A stretch of DNA of 64,000 nt, from contig CP163498.1 in assembly GCA_041071465.1 (NCBI GenBank), forward strand, positions 2,762,001 to 2,826,000, written 5' to 3'. The stretch's first letter is position 1; each line of letters begins with the position of its first letter. The notes beneath the pieces are model-generated. The model worked only from the letters and a program-made list of their open reading frames with translations, was not told where the DNA came from and did not search any database. Source of the DNA: Pseudomonas putida. GTDB lineage: Bacteria > Pseudomonadota > Gammaproteobacteria > Pseudomonadales > Pseudomonadaceae. Shown in pieces: positions 16,741 through 29,907 of this stretch. The position numbers were made by a program, and so were the translations under genes.

Positions 16741-18592
16741 CGCTGAACAGCAGCGTGCGGCCTTCTTCGCGGTAGCCGTACTGGCTGCCATCGAAGCTGT
16801 ACATGGCTCGGCTGTACTGTTTGTCCAACAGGTTGTCGAGCTTCAGTTCAAGCTTTACATCCGTCGTCAGGCGCATGCCGCCTCGTAGGCCTACAAGTCC
16901 ATAGCCACCTATGCGCTCATTGTTCGATGGATCGTCGTAGCTGCCGCTGACAGCCTGCCAGCTCGCGCCCACGCTGAAGCGTTCGAACTGACGATCCAGG
17001 TCAAGGTTCAACGTGCGGCGGGCGCGTCGCTGCAGGGTATGTCCGCTTTCGCGGTCTCGGGGATCAATCATGCTCACCCCCAACTGAGAGGTCCAGCCAG
17101 CCCACTCCTGCAGCAACGACAACTCGAAGCCATTGATGCGTGCATTGTCGACATTGCCGGGTCGCCTGAGCGTTGGGTCGTAGTTGATCGCATCGCGTAG
17201 GTCGGTGCGATACAGCGAGGCTTCCAGTCGGGTATGGCTGGCCAGTTGGCTGCGCCATTGCAGCTCGTAACTCTTCGAGTGCTCGGGGCGCAGGTCCGGG
17301 TTACCGTACTGTACGTCGTAGAGGTCATTGAAAGTGGGGGCGCGAAACCCTTCGCTGTAAGACGCCAGTAGGTCGTTGCGGGAATTCAATGGAAGGGTAA
17401 GGCTGGCGTTCCAAGTGGTCTGGTCGCCGTACTGTTGGTTGCGGTCGTGACGTACGCCGAGCTCGCTCGAGAAGTGTTCCCCGGTAAAACGGTACTGGGC
17501 GAAGGCGGCGCGGTTCCAGCGGCTGTCTTCGCTGAAGTTCGCCGTGCCATGGAAGCGTTCCTCGTACCAATCGCCACCGAGCATCAGTTGGTTTTGGTCG
17601 TCGAAGGCGAGATCGTTCTGCCAGGTGACCTGATCACGATAGGTGTTGTAAATGAAGCGCTGGTCGCTGAGTTTGTCGCGTTTGTCGTCGCGGTTTTCGC
17701 TGTGGCCCAGTTCCAGCCTCGAGTGCCAGGCGTCGTTGAGTTGGGCATCGAACCAGCCGCCCAGGCTGCTGACGCTGAAATCGGTGTAGGGCTGTTGTGG
17801 ATAACTCAGCCAGGTATCTTCATCGAGTCGCCCGTACGGATTGTCGTATTCACTGCGCCCGCGGCTGTCGAGCAGGTTTACACCTGCCTCGAAACGTTCG
17901 TTGAACGTATGGCTCAGGCTCAGGTTGAGCGATCGGTTGCGGTAGGCATCGTGGTCGCCATCGCTGTCGAAGGACGGCCCGGTCGAGTCGATGCCGGCAG
18001 TTTCATCCAGGCTGGCGCCCAGGTTGAAGCGGGTCGCATCGTTGCCGCCAGAAAGCCCCAGGCTGCGTTGAAAGGTCTGGTTGCTGCCAGCGGCCATGCG
18101 CAGGCGCGGCTGCAGGCCGGGGCCATTGCTACGGCGGGTGAAAATCTGGATCACCCCGCCTATGGCATCGCTGCCGTACACCGCCGAGCGCGAGCCGCGC
18201 AGCACTTCGATGCGCTCGATCTGGTCGACGTCGAGAAACTGCAGGCCGCTGTCGCCGGAGGTGGCGTTGGCGATGCGCACGCCATCGACCAGCACCAGGC
18301 TTTGTGCTGCCTTGGTGCCGCGAATGAAGATGCCAGGCAGGCTGCCACGGCCACCGGTAGGTGCCACCTGCACGCCGGGCACGCGGGTGAGCAGGTCGGT
18401 GACGCTGGTGGGTTGCAGGCGGTCGATGTCGGTGCGGGTGAAGACGGTGTTGGCGGCGCTGGTAGCGGTGCGCGATTCGACTTGGCGGCTGGCGCTGATC
18501 AATACGTCGGGGAGCTTGAGGGCGTCGTCGCGCTCAGTGGCCAGCAGCGGAAGAGGGAGGCAGAGCAGGGTGGCGAAGGTTGGGGTTTTCAT
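16718..18592 (-). CDS. btuB: TonB-dependent vitamin B12 receptor, BtuB-like
   Basis: ATG at 18592 gives 624 residues; longer frames lack a signal. The signal (MKTPTFATLLCLPLPLLA) precedes a TonB-box-like DALKLPDVLISASR. The plug has VTDLLTRVPGVQVAPTGGRGSLPGIFIRGTKAAQSLVLVDGVRIANATSGDSGLQFLDVDQIERIEVLRGSRSAVYGSDAIGGVIQIFTRR, typical of BtuB, then a barrel ending in an aromatic-containing strand (LLFSVTWTPVL). It imports cobalamin across the outer membrane. No cobalamin riboswitch is visible in the 120 bases between its start and dxs; a REP pair fills that gap. Confidence 0.85.
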   Translation of the reverse strand: MKTPTFATLLCLPLPLLATERDDALKLPDVLISASRQVESRTATSAANTVFTRTDIDRLQPTSVTDLLTRVPGVQVAPTGGRGSLPGIFIRGTKAAQSLVLVDGVRIANATSGDSGLQFLDVDQIERIEVLRGSRSAVYGSDAIGGVIQIFTRRSNGPGLQPRLRMAAGSNQTFQRSLGLSGGNDATRFNLGASLDETAGIDSTGPSFDSDGDHDAYRNRSLNLSLSHTFNERFEAGVNLLDSRGRSEYDNPYGRLDEDTWLSYPQQPYTDFSVSSLGGWFDAQLNDAWHSRLELGHSENRDDKRDKLSDQRFIYNTYRDQVTWQNDLAFDDQNQLMLGGDWYEERFHGTANFSEDSRWNRAAFAQYRFTGEHFSSELGVRHDRNQQYGDQTTWNASLTLPLNSRNDLLASYSEGFRAPTFNDLYDVQYGNPDLRPEHSKSYELQWRSQLASHTRLEASLYRTDLRDAINYDPTLRRPGNVDNARINGFELSLLQEWAGWTSQLGVSMIDPRDRESGHTLQRRARRTLNLDLDRQFERFSVGASWQAVSGSYDDPSNNERIGGYGLVGLRGGMRLTTDVKLELKLDNLLDKQYSRAMYSFDGSQYGYREEGRTLLFSVTWTPVL

Positions 18593-18607
18593 GGGCAGTA
18601 CCATATT

Positions 18608-18710
18608 GCGAGGGCTGCGCCCTCGATTGCGACACAAGGCCGCTCCTACAGGAGTCCGCGTTCCTCTGTAGAAGCGGCCTTGTGTTGCGATGGGCCGCAA
18701 AGTGGCCCCG
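18608..18710. repeat. Inverted REP pair between dxs and btuB
   Basis: Two nearly identical arms in inverted orientation, about 18628-18652 (gcgacacaaggccgctcctacagga) and 18662-18690, are flanked by small GC-rich palindromes. The structure is that of a bacterial interspersed mosaic element. Confidence 0.7.
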
Positions 18711-18714
18711 AGGG

Positions 18715-20610
18715 TTACAGCCCGAGCTTGGCCATGCGAGCCTTCACCGAAGCCTCGATCCCGGCTGCATCCAGCCCGCACTCTGCCAGCATTTGCGCAG
18801 GCTTGGCGTGCTCGACATAGATATCCGGCAGCCCCAGGTGCAGCAGCGGCTTGAGCACCGCCTGACTGGCCAGGAACTCACCCACGGCAGCGCCCGCACC
18901 ACCCATGATGGCGTTCTCTTCGATGGTTACCAGCAGTTCGTGGCTGCCAGCCAGCTCCAGCACCAAGGCCTCGTCCAGCGGCTTGACGAAGCGCATGTCG
19001 ACCACCGTGGCGTTGATCTGCTCGGCCACCTGCATGGCCTCGGCCAGTTGCACGCCGAACACCAGCAAGGCGACTTTCTCGCCTTGGCGGCGAACCACGC
19101 CCTTGCCGATTTCCAGTGGCTGCAGGTCACCGCTGATCGGCGCGTTCGGGCCAGTGCCACGCGGGTAGCGCACGGCCGCTGGGCCGTTGTACAGGTGGCC
19201 GGTGCTGAGCATCTTGCGCAGCTCGTTCTCGTCGCTAGGCGTCATCACCAGCATGCCCGGAATGCAGCGCAGGTACGACAGGTCGTAGCTGCCGGCGTGG
19301 GTCGGGCCGTCTTCGCCGACCAGGCCGGCGCGGTCGATGGCGAACAGCACGTCGAGGTTCTGCACGGCCACGTCGTGGATCAGCTGGTCGTAGGCACGCT
19401 GCAGGAAGGTGGAGTAGATCGCCACCACCGGCTTGCTGCCCTCGCAGGCCATGCCGGCCGCCAGGGTCACGGCGTGCTGCTCGGCGATGGCCACGTCGAA
19501 GTAGCGTTGCGGGTAGCGTTCGCTGAAGTCGACCAGGTCCGAGCCTTCCTTCATCGCCGGGGTAATGCCCACCAGGCGGTTGTCGGCGGCGGCCATGTCG
19601 CACAGCCACTGGCCGAACACGGCGGAATATTTCGGGCCGCTGACTTTCTTCGGCGCGGCTGGCTTGTCGGCTGGCTCCAGCTTGGTGATGGCGTGGTAGC
19701 CGATCGGGTCGACCTCGGCCGGGGCGAAGCCCTTGCCCTTCTTGGTCACCACGTGCAGGAACTGCGGGCCCTTCAGGTCACGCATGTTGCGCAAGGTGGC
19801 GATCATGGTCGGCAGGTCGTGGCCGTCGATCGGGCCGATGTAGTTCCAGCCCAGCTCTTCGAACAGCGTACCTGGCACCAGCATGCCCTTGGCGTACTCC
19901 TCGGTGCGGCGGGCGATTTCCCAGGCACCTGGCAGGCGCGACAGCACTTTCTTGCTGCCTTCGCGCATGCTCGCGTAGGTGCGGCTGGAGAGGATCTTGG
20001 CCAGGTAGTTGGACAGGCCGCCGACATTGCGCGAAATCGACATGTCGTTGTCGTTGAGGATCACCAGCATGTCGGCGTTGACCTCCTGGGCGTGGTTCAA
20101 CGCCTCGAAGGCCATACCGGCGGTCAGCGCGCCATCGCCGATCACCGCGATCGACTTGCGTGCACTGTTTTGCAGACGGGCGGCAATGGCCATGCCCAGC
20201 GCGGCGCTGATGGAGGTGCTGGAGTGGCCGACGCCAAAGGTGTCGTACTCGCTTTCGCTGCGGCGCGGGAAGGCGGCGATGCCGTCCTTCTGGCGCAGGC
20301 TGAGCATGCGGTTACGGCGCCCGGTGAGGATCTTGTGCGGGTAGGCCTGGTGGCCCACGTCCCACACCAGCCGGTCGTCCGGGGTGTCGAACACGTAGTG
20401 CAGGGCGATGGTCAGCTCGATCACGCCCAGACCGGCACCAAAGTGCCCACCGGTCTGCCCCACGGTATAGAGCAGTTCCTGGCGCAATTCGTCGGCCAGG
20501 GTCTCCAGGTCGGCTTCGGCCAACCGGCGCAGGCCGGCAGGCGTGTCAGCGCGGTCGAGCAACGGCGTGACCGGGCGTTCGCGGGGGATCTCTTGAAACG
20601 TCGTGGGCAT
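18715..20610 (-). CDS. dxs: 1-deoxy-D-xylulose-5-phosphate synthase
   Basis: ATG at 20610 gives 631 residues, the usual length. The thiamine diphosphate site is seen in [38 protein letters not shown] and the N-terminal [44 protein letters not shown]. Transketolase-type features follow: [46 protein letters not shown] and [15 protein letters not shown]. It condenses pyruvate with glyceraldehyde 3-phosphate in the MEP isoprenoid route. The order xseB-ispA-dxs on one strand is the standard operon. Confidence 0.98.
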   Translation of the reverse strand: MPTTFQEIPRERPVTPLLDRADTPAGLRRLAEADLETLADELRQELLYTVGQTGGHFGAGLGVIELTIALHYVFDTPDDRLVWDVGHQAYPHKILTGRRNRMLSLRQKDGIAAFPRRSESEYDTFGVGHSSTSISAALGMAIAARLQNSARKSIAVIGDGALTAGMAFEALNHAQEVNADMLVILNDNDMSISRNVGGLSNYLAKILSSRTYASMREGSKKVLSRLPGAWEIARRTEEYAKGMLVPGTLFEELGWNYIGPIDGHDLPTMIATLRNMRDLKGPQFLHVVTKKGKGFAPAEVDPIGYHAITKLEPADKPAAPKKVSGPKYSAVFGQWLCDMAAADNRLVGITPAMKEGSDLVDFSERYPQRYFDVAIAEQHAVTLAAGMACEGSKPVVAIYSTFLQRAYDQLIHDVAVQNLDVLFAIDRAGLVGEDGPTHAGSYDLSYLRCIPGMLVMTPSDENELRKMLSTGHLYNGPAAVRYPRGTGPNAPISGDLQPLEIGKGVVRRQGEKVALLVFGVQLAEAMQVAEQINATVVDMRFVKPLDEALVLELAGSHELLVTIEENAIMGGAGAAVGEFLASQAVLKPLLHLGLPDIYVEHAKPAQMLAECGLDAAGIEASVKARMAKLGL

Positions 20611-20716
20611 CAGGCGAGTCGTTATAGGTGTGTGAAGACGCGGCAGTTTACCCCATTGTAGGAAATACTGCCCATTCAGACGGGTGTCGCATGGGGCGCG
20701 CAGCGGCCCCAATCCA

Positions 20717-21604
20717 TCAGTTACGGCGTTCGACGATGTAGCGCGCCAGCGCCCGCAGCGGCTCGGCCGTTTCACCGAACCCTTGCAGTGCGATCAGCGC
20801 CTGGTCGCGCAGTTCGATTGCATAGGCCTTGGCCGCTTCCAGGCCCAGCAGGGCCGGATAGGTCGGTTTGTCACGGGCTATGTCGGCGCCCTGGCGTTTA
20901 CCCAGGGTGGCGGTATCGCTTTCCACATCGAGGATATCGTCCTGCACCTGGAATGCCAGGCCGATGGCCTGTGCATAAGTTTGCAGGGCATCGAGCTGCG
21001 CTTGTTCGGCGCGGGCACTGGCCAGGGCGCCGAGGCGGACGCTGGCTTCGATCAGCGCGCCGGTCTTGTGTCGGTGCATGAATTCCAGCGCCTGCTGGTC
21101 CAGCTTCAGGCCCACTGAGCCGAGGTCGATGGCCTGGCCGCCGACCATGCCGGCCGGGCCGGCAGCCTTGGCCAATGCCTGGACCATGGCCAGGCGGATG
21201 TTGTCTGCCTGCGGGCTCAGGTGTGGGTCGAGCAGGGCGCTGAACGCCAGGCTCTGCAGGCCGTCGCCAGCCAGGATGGCGCAGGCTTCATCGAACGCTT
21301 TGTGAGTGGTTGGCTGGCCGCGACGCAGGTCGTCGTCGTCCATGGCCGGCAGGTCGTCATGCACCAGCGAGTAAGCGTGGATCAGCTCGACCGCGCAGGC
21401 GGCGCCGTTGGCCTGTTCGGCGGGTGCGCCCAGGGCTTCGCAGGCCGCGTAGGCCAGCAACGGGCGCACGCGCTTGCCGCCGTTCATCACGCTGTAGCGC
21501 ATGGCGGCGTAAAGGCGCTCCAGCTCTTTGGTCGGGGCGATGAACAGCGGTTCGAGGGCGGTATCGACCCGCGCCTGGCAACTGGCCTGGTAGGTACCAA
21601 TCAT
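20717..21604 (-). CDS. ispA: Farnesyl diphosphate synthase IspA
   Basis: ATG at 21604 overlaps the xseB stop by four bases and gives 295 residues. The first Asp-rich motif is [14 protein letters not shown] (83-96) and the second is [22 protein letters not shown] (42-50) binds isopentenyl diphosphate. A short-chain trans-prenyltransferase, it builds geranyl and farnesyl diphosphate from the MEP-pathway products for quinones and undecaprenyl phosphate. The longer frame to 21703 is an overlap artefact. Confidence 0.96.
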   Translation of the reverse strand: MIGTYQASCQARVDTALEPLFIAPTKELERLYAAMRYSVMNGGKRVRPLLAYAACEALGAPAEQANGAACAVELIHAYSLVHDDLPAMDDDDLRRGQPTTHKAFDEACAILAGDGLQSLAFSALLDPHLSPQADNIRLAMVQALAKAAGPAGMVGGQAIDLGSVGLKLDQQALEFMHRHKTGALIEASVRLGALASARAEQAQLDALQTYAQAIGLAFQVQDDILDVESDTATLGKRQGADIARDKPTYPALLGLEAAKAYAIELRDQALIALQGFGETAEPLRALARYIVERRN

Positions 21605-21843
21605 ACGTCTGGCTCCGCGTCGAAGGGCTGGGCAGCCAGCTCGCCGTCGCGCTCCAGCAGAATTTGCACCTTCTGTTCGGCCTGGGCCAGGGCGCCCTGG
21701 CAATCACGGGTCAGGGCGATGCCTTGTTCGAAGGCGGCCAGCGACTCTTCCAGCGACAACTCGCCGTTCTCCAGGCGCTCGACCAGTGCTTGCAGGTCTG
21801 CGAGGGATTGCTCGAAATCGAGGGAGGCTTTTTTGCGGGCCAT
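21601..21843 (-). CDS. xseB: Exodeoxyribonuclease VII small subunit
   Basis: 80 residues of the standard XseB pattern: [63 protein letters not shown]. This helical-hairpin subunit binds XseA to form the single-strand-specific exonuclease VII in the cytoplasm. XseA is not in the window, as is usual. First gene of xseB-ispA-dxs. Confidence 0.96.
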   Translation of the reverse strand: MARKKASLDFEQSLADLQALVERLENGELSLEESLAAFEQGIALTRDCQGALAQAEQKVQILLERDGELAAQPFDAEPDV

Positions 21844-21954
21844 GGCGACTGTCTCGGTGGCATTCAGAACGGCGCGACACTAGCAGAGCGGGGCGGGGGA
21901 GCAAACTTCAGGGGCAATGAGGTGGGTATCAAGGGCTCTTTCGCGGGCACCCCC

Positions 21955-22006
21955 GCTGCCACAGGTACTCCACAGCCTTGAAGAACTGTGGGGTACCTGT
22001 GGCAGC
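21955..22006. repeat. Long hairpin between ribB and xseB
   Basis: Arms GCTGCCACAGGTACTCCACAG and CTGTGGGGTACCTGTGGCAGC pair over about 21 bases with one mismatch and a 10-base loop, flanked by cgggca...cgggcg repeats like REP cores. On the minus strand it lies 33 bases after the ribB stop and may also end that transcript, but it lacks a T-run. Confidence 0.6.
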
Positions 22007-22039
22007 GGGCGTGAACGCGAACAACCTGAAGGTGACCTA

Positions 22040-22690
22040 TCAGGCTGGCTCTGCTTCCAGCTCCAACAAGGCCTCACGATACCGCGCCAGTTCTTCGATG
22101 GTGAGCACCGGCAAATTGTACTGCCGCGCATACACCGCCACCTGCTCGCCCCGGGCCATGCTGCCATCGGGGTTCATCAGTTCGCACAACACAGCCGCCG
22201 GGCGCAGGCCAGCCAGGCGCGCCAGGTCAACCGAACCTTCGGTGTGCCCACGGCGGGTCAGTACCCCGCCATTGCGGGCGCGCAGCGGGAACACATGGCC
22301 TGGGCTGACGATATGGCGCTGTTCGGCGCTGGAACGCAGTGCCGCGTCGATGGTGGTGATACGGTCCTGGGCAGAAACCCCGGTGGTAATGCCTTCTGCT
22401 GCCTCGATGGTGACGGTGAAGCCGGTGCCGTGGCGGGCCTGGTTGTTCTGCACCATCGGTGCCAGCTGCAGCGCGTCGACGGTGGCTTCATCCAGGCACA
22501 GGCAGACGATACCGCTGCAGTCGCGGATCATCATGGCCATGGTCTGCAACGTAATGTTCTCGGCGGCGGCAATGATGTCCGCTTCGTCCTCGCGGTCGTT
22601 ATCGTCGAGCAGCAGTACAGGGCGCCCGGCCTGGAAGGCGGCGATGGCGGCGGAAACATTGGGAAATTGCGAAAGGTGCTGGGTGGACAT
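22040..22690 (-). CDS. ribB: 3,4-dihydroxy-2-butanone-4-phosphate synthase RibB, riboswitch-controlled
   Basis: ATG at 22690 (GAGGAGCG upstream) gives 216 residues, a monofunctional enzyme. Conserved parts include [88 protein letters not shown] and [12 protein letters not shown]. It makes DHBP from ribulose 5-phosphate, duplicating the N-terminal half of RibBA. DRENEGD of most homologues reads DREDEAD here. An FMN riboswitch in its leader marks it as the feedback-controlled copy. Confidence 0.93.
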   Translation of the reverse strand: MSTQHLSQFPNVSAAIAAFQAGRPVLLLDDNDREDEADIIAAAENITLQTMAMMIRDCSGIVCLCLDEATVDALQLAPMVQNNQARHGTGFTVTIEAAEGITTGVSAQDRITTIDAALRSSAEQRHIVSPGHVFPLRARNGGVLTRRGHTEGSVDLARLAGLRPAAVLCELMNPDGSMARGEQVAVYARQYNLPVLTIEELARYREALLELEAEPA

Positions 22691-22769
22691 GAAACGCTCC
22701 TCGTGAATGATCGATGAACGTCTCGGGGCGAACAAAATGCGCGCGCAAGGGCGCCCGAATGGCCCCTGC

Positions 22770-22908
22770 CTGACGCCTTCTTTCATCCGGACTATGACCG
22801 TCGGCTCTGGAGTTGCACCAGATCTGCTGACCCCCGGCATGGCCGGGGCGCTCGCGGGCTCATCTTTCGATTTACCGCCGGTGGGGACTTTCACCCCGCC
22901 CTGAAGAC
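22770..22908 (-). promoter_or_regulatory. FMN riboswitch (RFN element) upstream of ribB
   Basis: Read on the minus strand, the leader contains the full conserved RFN set in order: AGGGCGGGGTGAAAGTCCCC, ACCGGCGGTAAA, GCCCGCGAGCGC, GGTCAGCAGATCTGGTG, CTCCAGAGCCGACGGT and ATAGTCCGGATGAAAGAAGG, with the P1 helix closed by CTTC/GAAG. FMN binding normally reduces expression. The stretch from 22691 to 22769 before ribB holds a GC-rich palindrome (GGGCGCCC near 22750) that may be the expression switch. Apart from this and a short rtcB leader, 22691-23004 contains no gene. Confidence 0.95.
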
Positions 22909-23004
22909 CGGGCAAGCATACCGCACAGTGCCACCCCACTGGCAACCCGCTGTTCTACGACCTTCGGCGGTATCATGCAGGCATGGCCTTTCTGGAGTAC
23001 CCCC

Positions 23005-24210
<1,206 letters not shown>

Positions 24211-24247
24211 CCAGGAGCGCCTCGAACAACTGCAGCCGGATACGTCG

Positions 24248-26566
<2,319 letters not shown>

Positions 26567-26567
<1 letters not shown>

Positions 26568-27259
26568 CAGGGCTGTTCCGTGTCGATCAGGACATACCCT
26601 TGGCCACGCACGGCCTGGATCTGCAGGTGCTGGGCACTGATGTCGGCCAGCTTGCGGCGCAGGTTGCACACATGCACGTCCAGGCCCCTGTCCAGGCGGG
26701 TATAGGCCCGGTGCAGCACGCTCCGGTACAGGAAGGGTTTGCTCAAGGCTTCGCCGGGGTGCGCCCGCAGCGTCACCAGCAAGCGGAATTCGGAAGCGGT
26801 GAGGCCAGCGGCATTGCCGTTGTGGATAACGTCTTGACGGTCGTGGTCCAGCATCACCTCGCCGACGTCGGTACGCAGCGCCGTGCCACGGTCGAATGCC
26901 ACACGCCGCAGCAAGGCGTCGACCCGGGCGTCCAGCTCCGCCAGGCTGAAGGGCTTGGGCAGGTAATCGTCCGCGCCACGGGTAAAGCCGCTGATGCGAT
27001 CTTGCTCGGCGCCTAGCGCCGACATCAGCATGACCGGTACCGCCTGTTGTCGGCGCAGCTCGTCGAGCAGGCTGAGGCCGTCGATGCCTGGCAGCATGAT
27101 GTCCAACAGCACCAAATCGAACTGCGATTGCTGTATGGCATTCAGTGCCTGGGTGCCGCTGGCGCAGGCGTGCACCTGGAAACCGCGGTTGAGGAAATGG
27201 CGTTCCAGGTCTTGAAGCAGGCGAGGGTCGTCTTCGACAAGGAGAAGTGAGGTGGGCAC
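26567..27259 (-). CDS. OmpR-family response regulator of iron module
   Basis: 230 residues. Receiver domain: acidic VEDD (8-11), phospho-acceptor D53 in LVLLDIMLPGIDG, MSALG switch, K102 in YLPKPF. The C-terminal winged helix has LTASEFRLLVTLRAHPGEALSKPFLYRSVLHRAYTRLDRGLDVHVCNLRRKL ... IQAVRGQGYVLI. It is divergently transcribed from the TonB receptor (182 bases apart) and likely activates it when the cognate siderophore is present. Confidence 0.93.
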
Positions 27260-27408
27260 GGCGAGCCTTGAATGAGAACTTCTATCAGTTACGAATCATC
27301 CCATTGCCAGCGGCCCGAGGGCAACGCCCCAATGTGTTAAGAAGGTTAATGATGCTGCACCCCCGTTTTCGCTCCGGTATCGTTCGCAAAAAGCAACTTG
27401 TTTCGTTT

Positions 27409-27427
27409 GCGAATTATTATCACTTGG
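27409..27427 (+). promoter_or_regulatory. Probable Fur box upstream of the TonB receptor gene
   Basis: GCGAATTATTATCACTTGG matches the Fur 19-mer at 11 positions, including an unbroken ATTATC-type hexamer. It ends 15 bases before the receptor ATG, so it would cover the promoter or the transcription start. Confidence 0.6.
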
Positions 27428-27441
27428 GCGAAGGGTGTGGC

Positions 27442-29619
27442 ATGAACGGTTTCAAAGGTGTGGGGAGCCCGCGACGGGTGCGGGGCTGGCTGGTACTGGG
27501 GCTGCTGGCGCCATTTTCGTTGTCGGCACTGGCTGAAACTGTAGCGACTCAGGCGGCAGCCGAGGATGCCTCGCTCGACCTGCCAGCATTGACCATCGAG
27601 GGCAACCGCCTTTACGACATGCTGCCATCGGAAGAAACCGGGGGCTACAGCGTCGATGCCGCTACAGTGGGCACCAAGACGCCAGCAGCGCTAAAGGACA
27701 TTCCCCAGTCCATCACCGTCTACACCCAGGACTACGTCAAGGACCGCCAGTTCGTGCACCTGGATGACCTGGCCAAGTACACCGCCGGCCTGCGCACCCT
27801 GACCAACGATAGCGGCCGCTCGTCAATCTACGCCCGTGGCTACGAGTACAGCGAATTCAACATCGACGGCCTGCCGGCCCCCATGGCCAGTATCTTCGGC
27901 ACTGTGCCGTCGCTGGCGGCGTTCGACCGAGTCGAAATCATGCGTGGCCCGGCTGGGCTGTTCAGCAGTACCAGTGAACTGGGTGGCATCGTCAACATGG
28001 TGCGCAAGCGCCCGACGGCCGAATTCCAGGGCCACATCGAAGGCAGCTACGGCACCTGGGACACCAACCACGAGGAAATCGACCTGAGCGGGCCGCTGGA
28101 TGACGCCGGCCGCGTGCGCGGGCGCTTCATCGCATCCCGTGACGACACCAATGGCGAAGTCGATTACAACGCCAACACCAGTAACAGCTACTACGGTGCG
28201 CTGGACATCGACCTGGACGAGGCCACCACGCTGTCGTTCGGGCTGATGCACGAAGTGAAGAACATCACCCCGCACAACGGCTACCCGGCCACGTTGTCCG
28301 GTGAAGTGCCCGACTTCAGCCATTCGCGTTTCCTGGGGGCCGACTGGAACTACTTCGACGGCAAGACCACCGACCTGGTTGCTGAACTGACCCACCGCTT
28401 CGATAACGGTGGCTACGGCCGTGTCGCTGCCCGTGGCTCGCACCGCGATACAAATTACCTGTATGCCTTCACTGCGACCAACGCCACTACCGGTGCCAAC
28501 TCCGAACGCGCCAGCGCCCGCGATTTCACCCAGGACACCTACTCGCTGGACGCCAGCTACAGCCAGCCGTTCGAAACATTCGGCCAGGTCAGCGAGTTCG
28601 TGGTCGGCAGCGACTATAAGAACTACGATACCGAGTACCTCAACGGCACCACCAACCTGGGTGCCATCAACGTCAACACCTATTCGCCGAAGCAGTTCGC
28701 CAAGCCGTCGCCCAACTACAGCACCGAAACCGGCATGCAGGAAGAGGAATACGGGCTGTACTCCAAGGTTACGTTCCGCCCGATCGATCGCCTGGCGCTG
28801 ATCGCCGGTGGTCGTTTCAGCTGGTATCGCGGTGACTTCTACACCACTACCCTGAGCAGCGGCGCCACCACCAATGACAGCAAACGCGTGGACGGTCACT
28901 TCACTCCATATGGCGGCCTGGTCTACGACCTGACCGATAACCACGCGTTGTATGCCAGCTACTCGCAGGTGTTCAAGCCGCAGTCCGACACCGACAGCAA
29001 CGGCCGCGTGCTGAAGCCGCGTGAAGGCGAGCAGTATGAGCTCGGCCTGAAGAGCAGCTACTTTGGCGGCGACCTGAATACCCGGTTGTCGGTGTTCCGG
29101 CTGACCGACAAGAACCGCGCCACCACGCTGTACGACGCTGATGGCGTAGCAACTACCGACTCCGTTGCAGCCGGCAAGACACGTGTGAAGGGCGCGGAAG
29201 TAGAAGTGAGCGGCAAGCTGACGGCAAATTGGGAACTGCTGGCCGGCTACACCTGGATGGAAACCGAAACCGTCAAGGGTGACGCCGAAACCACCTTCTT
29301 CATCATGCCGCGCAACCAGGCATCACTGTGGAGCAAATACACCATCAACCAAGGGCCGCTGACTGGCCTGGCCGTGGGTGGCGGCATATCGGCGATGAGC
29401 AACTTCTATTCCGAAAATGGCGGTGTGCGTATCGATGCACCGGGCTATGCCACAGTGGATGCGATGCTGTCGTACCCGGTTACCTCGAAGCTGACGGCCA
29501 CCTTCAACGTCAACAACCTGTTCGATCGGGACTACCTGTCGCGGGTGGGGTCAACTTCGACATTCAACTTTTACGGGCCGTCGCGCAGCATGATGGTTGG
29601 CGCGCGGTATGACTTCTGA
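27442..29619 (+). CDS. TonB-dependent siderophore receptor
   Basis: ATG at 27442 with AAGGGTG upstream gives 725 residues; an open frame back to 27247 lacks a signal. The signal peptide ends near SALA/ETVA. The plug domain shows LKDIPQSITVYTQDYVKD, VHLDDLAKYTAGLRT, SIYARGYEYSEFNIDGLPAP and FDRVEIMRGPAGLFSSTSELGGIVNMVRKRP. The beta-barrel ends in FNFYGPSRSMMVGARYDF with a terminal Phe. No N-terminal signalling domain is seen, so control is by the two-component system rather than an ECF sigma. The sequence looks like the FhuE/FpvA/FoxA superfamily rather than FepA, so a ferric siderophore of unspecified class is the safest ligand call. Confidence 0.88.
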   Translation: MNGFKGVGSPRRVRGWLVLGLLAPFSLSALAETVATQAAAEDASLDLPALTIEGNRLYDMLPSEETGGYSVDAATVGTKTPAALKDIPQSITVYTQDYVKDRQFVHLDDLAKYTAGLRTLTNDSGRSSIYARGYEYSEFNIDGLPAPMASIFGTVPSLAAFDRVEIMRGPAGLFSSTSELGGIVNMVRKRPTAEFQGHIEGSYGTWDTNHEEIDLSGPLDDAGRVRGRFIASRDDTNGEVDYNANTSNSYYGALDIDLDEATTLSFGLMHEVKNITPHNGYPATLSGEVPDFSHSRFLGADWNYFDGKTTDLVAELTHRFDNGGYGRVAARGSHRDTNYLYAFTATNATTGANSERASARDFTQDTYSLDASYSQPFETFGQVSEFVVGSDYKNYDTEYLNGTTNLGAINVNTYSPKQFAKPSPNYSTETGMQEEEYGLYSKVTFRPIDRLALIAGGRFSWYRGDFYTTTLSSGATTNDSKRVDGHFTPYGGLVYDLTDNHALYASYSQVFKPQSDTDSNGRVLKPREGEQYELGLKSSYFGGDLNTRLSVFRLTDKNRATTLYDADGVATTDSVAAGKTRVKGAEVEVSGKLTANWELLAGYTWMETETVKGDAETTFFIMPRNQASLWSKYTINQGPLTGLAVGGGISAMSNFYSENGGVRIDAPGYATVDAMLSYPVTSKLTATFNVNNLFDRDYLSRVGSTSTFNFYGPSRSMMVGARYDF

Positions 29620-29686
29620 TGCGTCGATATCCCAGGTGCGGCGCTCATTGAACGATATATATAGCTAGTTTGGCATGACTGTTTTT

Positions 29687-29722
29687 GGCGCCGGCTTACC
29701 GGCGCCATGACCGCCTGGTTTT
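29687..29722 (+). terminator. Hairpin after the TonB receptor
   Basis: A perfect 8-bp stem GGCGCCGG/CCGGCGCC with loop CTTA is followed after about 11 bases by a run of T. Probably the receptor's terminator. The rest of 29620-29907 shows no gene. Confidence 0.45.
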
Positions 29723-29907
29723 TTTGCAGCACTGCGTGTGCAATCGGTTGAGTCGCACTAGAGTGTAGCCCTAGCGGAGTGCTTACTGCGTGTGCAGGAG
29801 GTCTGCAAGGACGCTGAAACGTTGTTGAGATGGACGGCTGGTTTTGAGGAGTAGGCCCCATGTAGACAATTCAACTGATCGTGTCCAGGCATCCCTGTGA
29901 GGGGAAT

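Noticed and set aside
18593..18714. Cobalamin riboswitch ahead of the BtuB-like gene
   Set aside because: The gap is only about 120 bases, contains a REP pair, and lacks the B12 box.
17435..18820. A long plus-strand frame opposite the BtuB-like receptor
   Set aside because: The receptor reads through with signal peptide, TonB box, plug and barrel; the opposite frame has none.
18580..20661. A 693-codon plus-strand frame opposite dxs
   Set aside because: Antisense to a full-length conserved dxs; composition and lack of any domain mark it as spurious.
29571..29861. Minus-strand frame in the spacer after the TonB receptor
   Set aside because: It runs across the receptor's hairpin, has no start context and resembles nothing known.
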